DNA from: Paenibacillus contaminans
Lineage (GTDB): Bacteria > Bacillota > Bacilli > Paenibacillales > NBRC-103111
Assembly (NCBI RefSeq): GCF_003285015.1
Contig: NZ_QMFB01000043.1
Coordinates: 1 to 64,000 of the forward strand
Direction of reading: 5' to 3'
DNA: 64,000 nt
Both the position numbers and the translations under genes were made by a program. Positions within the stretch are counted from its first letter, which is position 1. Each line of letters begins with the position of its first letter. A model generated the notes under the pieces. It did not search any database. It was given only the letters and a program-made list of their open reading frames with translations, and was not told the origin of the DNA. This document shows positions 62,946 to 64,000 of the stretch, piece by piece.

Positions 62946-62976
62946 AGCCAGGTCCGGATGGGCCTGGCTTTTGTTT
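62946..62976 (+). terminator. Rho-independent terminator after the beta-helix enzyme gene
   Basis: AGCCAGGTCC (62946-62955) pairs with GGGCCTGGCT (62960-62969), one wobble, loop GGAT, then TTTGTTT. It lies between the convergent genes ending at 62802 and 63081. Confidence 0.75.
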
Positions 62977-63080
62977 GCTGCATGAAGTTAGCAGGGAAGG
63001 GGCTAGCCGTCTCCGCAGCGGGAACCGGCGCTAAACCGTACGATAAATGGCTGGCGGGGCGTAAAATTACGAGCGCCGCA

Positions 63081-64000
63081 TCAACCGATCATCGGCATCG
63101 GTACCTCAATGCGGTGGACGCCCTTAGGCTTATAGCCGAGCTCGCCGCTCAGTCCGCATACGTCGGCCAGCAGGTACAGGATGGACAGCCACATTTCTGT
63201 CCCTTGCAGCCCCGGAGCATCCGATGGCTCAAGCGTAAAGCTGAAGCCTTGCCCCGGAATCCAACTCGTCAGGACGCGTTCCATCTGCTGCTCCGCCCAT
63301 TGCTCGATTTCGGGCCGGCGGTAGTCGGTTTGCTTCAAGCATAGCCATAACGGGTGGATGACGTCGAGCACATTGCAGGCGTTGCCAAGATTCGACCGGA
63401 AAAAAGCGGCGTTGCGGCTGTGCGCGAGCACCGTATCGATCGCGGCTTGCGGATAGGGCAGCGGCACGCCGAATTGTGCGTAGGTAGCGCGGGTCAGCCG
63501 ATAGAAGCCGTTGACCGGCTGCAGCCACAACTCCTTAGGCGTCGGTTTGCCCCACAGCCCGGAATACGGGTCGGCATGCAGGAGCAGCCAGCCGAACAAG
63601 GCGTCGGGCGTTTGCCGCGACCCGAACTGCTTTCGGTTGAAATATAGTCCGGTTGCATATGCATCGATCCAATCGCCGCAGCTCCATGCATTCGTTTCCC
63701 ACGGCAGCGCGTCCAGATGACGGTACAATGCCTCCGCCGTCATATCCTCGATGACGCGGATAGGATGGAGGAACGACGCGTCAAGCGTTTCGAGCGCATA
63801 GCCTACCGCCAAAATATGATAACGTGATAAGTGGTCCGACATCCTCGCCGGATCGTTCGTTTGCGGATCCGGCAACTTCCAAGGGTCCGGCAGCAGCCCG
63901 GTCGCCGGATCTTGGAAGCTTTGCAGCTTGGCGACGAGCGGCTCGCGGCCGAAGCCGGGCGGCAGCCCGCCGAACATCGCGGCAAGCTCGATCGCATCGC
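63081..64000 (-). CDS. Unidentified protein, C-terminal part (5' end beyond the window)
   Basis: An open frame of over 300 residues that runs off the right edge; the residues before the internal Met at 63977 (DAIELAAMFGGLPPGF) are in frame, so the true start is outside. Soluble, Trp/Leu/Pro-rich, with repeated short helical blocks (YALETLDASFLHPIRV, EIEQWAEQQMERVL) that suggest an alpha-helical toroid as seen in some glycosidases or terpene-cyclase-like folds, but no family is recognised. It is convergent with the beta-helix enzyme gene and may belong to the same sugar-use locus. Confidence 0.65.
   Translation of the reverse strand, partial: DAIELAAMFGGLPPGFGREPLVAKLQSFQDPATGLLPDPWKLPDPQTNDPARMSDHLSRYHILAVGYALETLDASFLHPIRVIEDMTAEALYRHLDALPWETNAWSCGDWIDAYATGLYFNRKQFGSRQTPDALFGWLLLHADPYSGLWGKPTPKELWLQPVNGFYRLTRATYAQFGVPLPYPQAAIDTVLAHSRNAAFFRSNLGNACNVLDVIHPLWLCLKQTDYRRPEIEQWAEQQMERVLTSWIPGQGFSFTLEPSDAPGLQGTEMWLSILYLLADVCGLSGELGYKPKGVHRIEVPMPMIG

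Overview
The window reads as the chromosome of a spore-forming, moderately GC-rich Firmicute of the Paenibacillaceae (Paenibacillus/Cohnella type). The grounds are a YhcN/YlaJ-type sporulation lipoprotein, a caa3 oxidase operon of Bacillus order, a giant surface protein ending in three SLH domains, a membrane-bound cache/AraC regulator beside an LplABC-type sugar importer, frequent GTG/TTG starts with strong AGGAGG sites, and many classic rho-independent terminators. No rRNA, tRNA, insertion sequence, prophage or CRISPR array was seen.

Layout. 1-479: the RGG-rich tail of a gene, probably a DEAD-box RNA helicase, built from 102-bp repeats. 571-2898: an NfeD-flotillin pair behind a near-perfect sigma-W promoter. 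2933-4337 (minus): a guanylate-kinase-like protein with an altered P-loop and a sporulation lipoprotein. 4529-10554: caa3 cytochrome oxidase (ctaCDEF) with its assembly genes ctaG and a CtaM/YozB-type DUF420 gene. 10642-15070: a GntR-controlled operon with two ABC exporters. 15184-16953: an AT-rich patch with an Imm11-like immunity protein, a decayed gene fragment and a Uma2 nuclease-like gene. 17256-24828: an alpha-glucan cluster of GH15, DUF4912, a GH57-GT4 fusion and a nucleotidyltransferase fused to a degenerate phosphomannomutase. 25315-33717: a 2800-residue lectin/SLH surface protein. 33766-34412: a repeat-rich spacer. 34413-37204 (minus): a membrane protein and an Ig-like protein. 37392-38357: fructokinase. 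38501-40647 (minus): a two-component system. 40984-49565: a long divergent run of a small anchored protein, ApbE, a ferric-reductase-like haem membrane protein, a MacAB/YknXYZ-like exporter and a large secreted protein. 49946-53018: an ArsR/CadC-type repressor and its CadA-type zinc/cadmium ATPase. 53602-62802: an AraC-cache regulator, an LplABC-like importer and a beta-helix (GH141-like) enzyme. 63081 to the end (minus): an unidentified partial gene.

The most unusual signal is non-coding. A family of imperfect palindromes, with one arm near CGGTAAACG and the other ending GAAGCCGTTTATCC, recurs in at least eight intergenic gaps. Its fullest copies, about 80 bp, have nested stems, and copies bracket both the SLH gene and the araC gene. 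A separate 51-bp tandem repeat array lies at 33938-34212. The gap between the two-component genes and the ApbE-exporter run carries 11-bp phased CTGA/TTCAGC boxes, as expected for an OmpR-family regulator.
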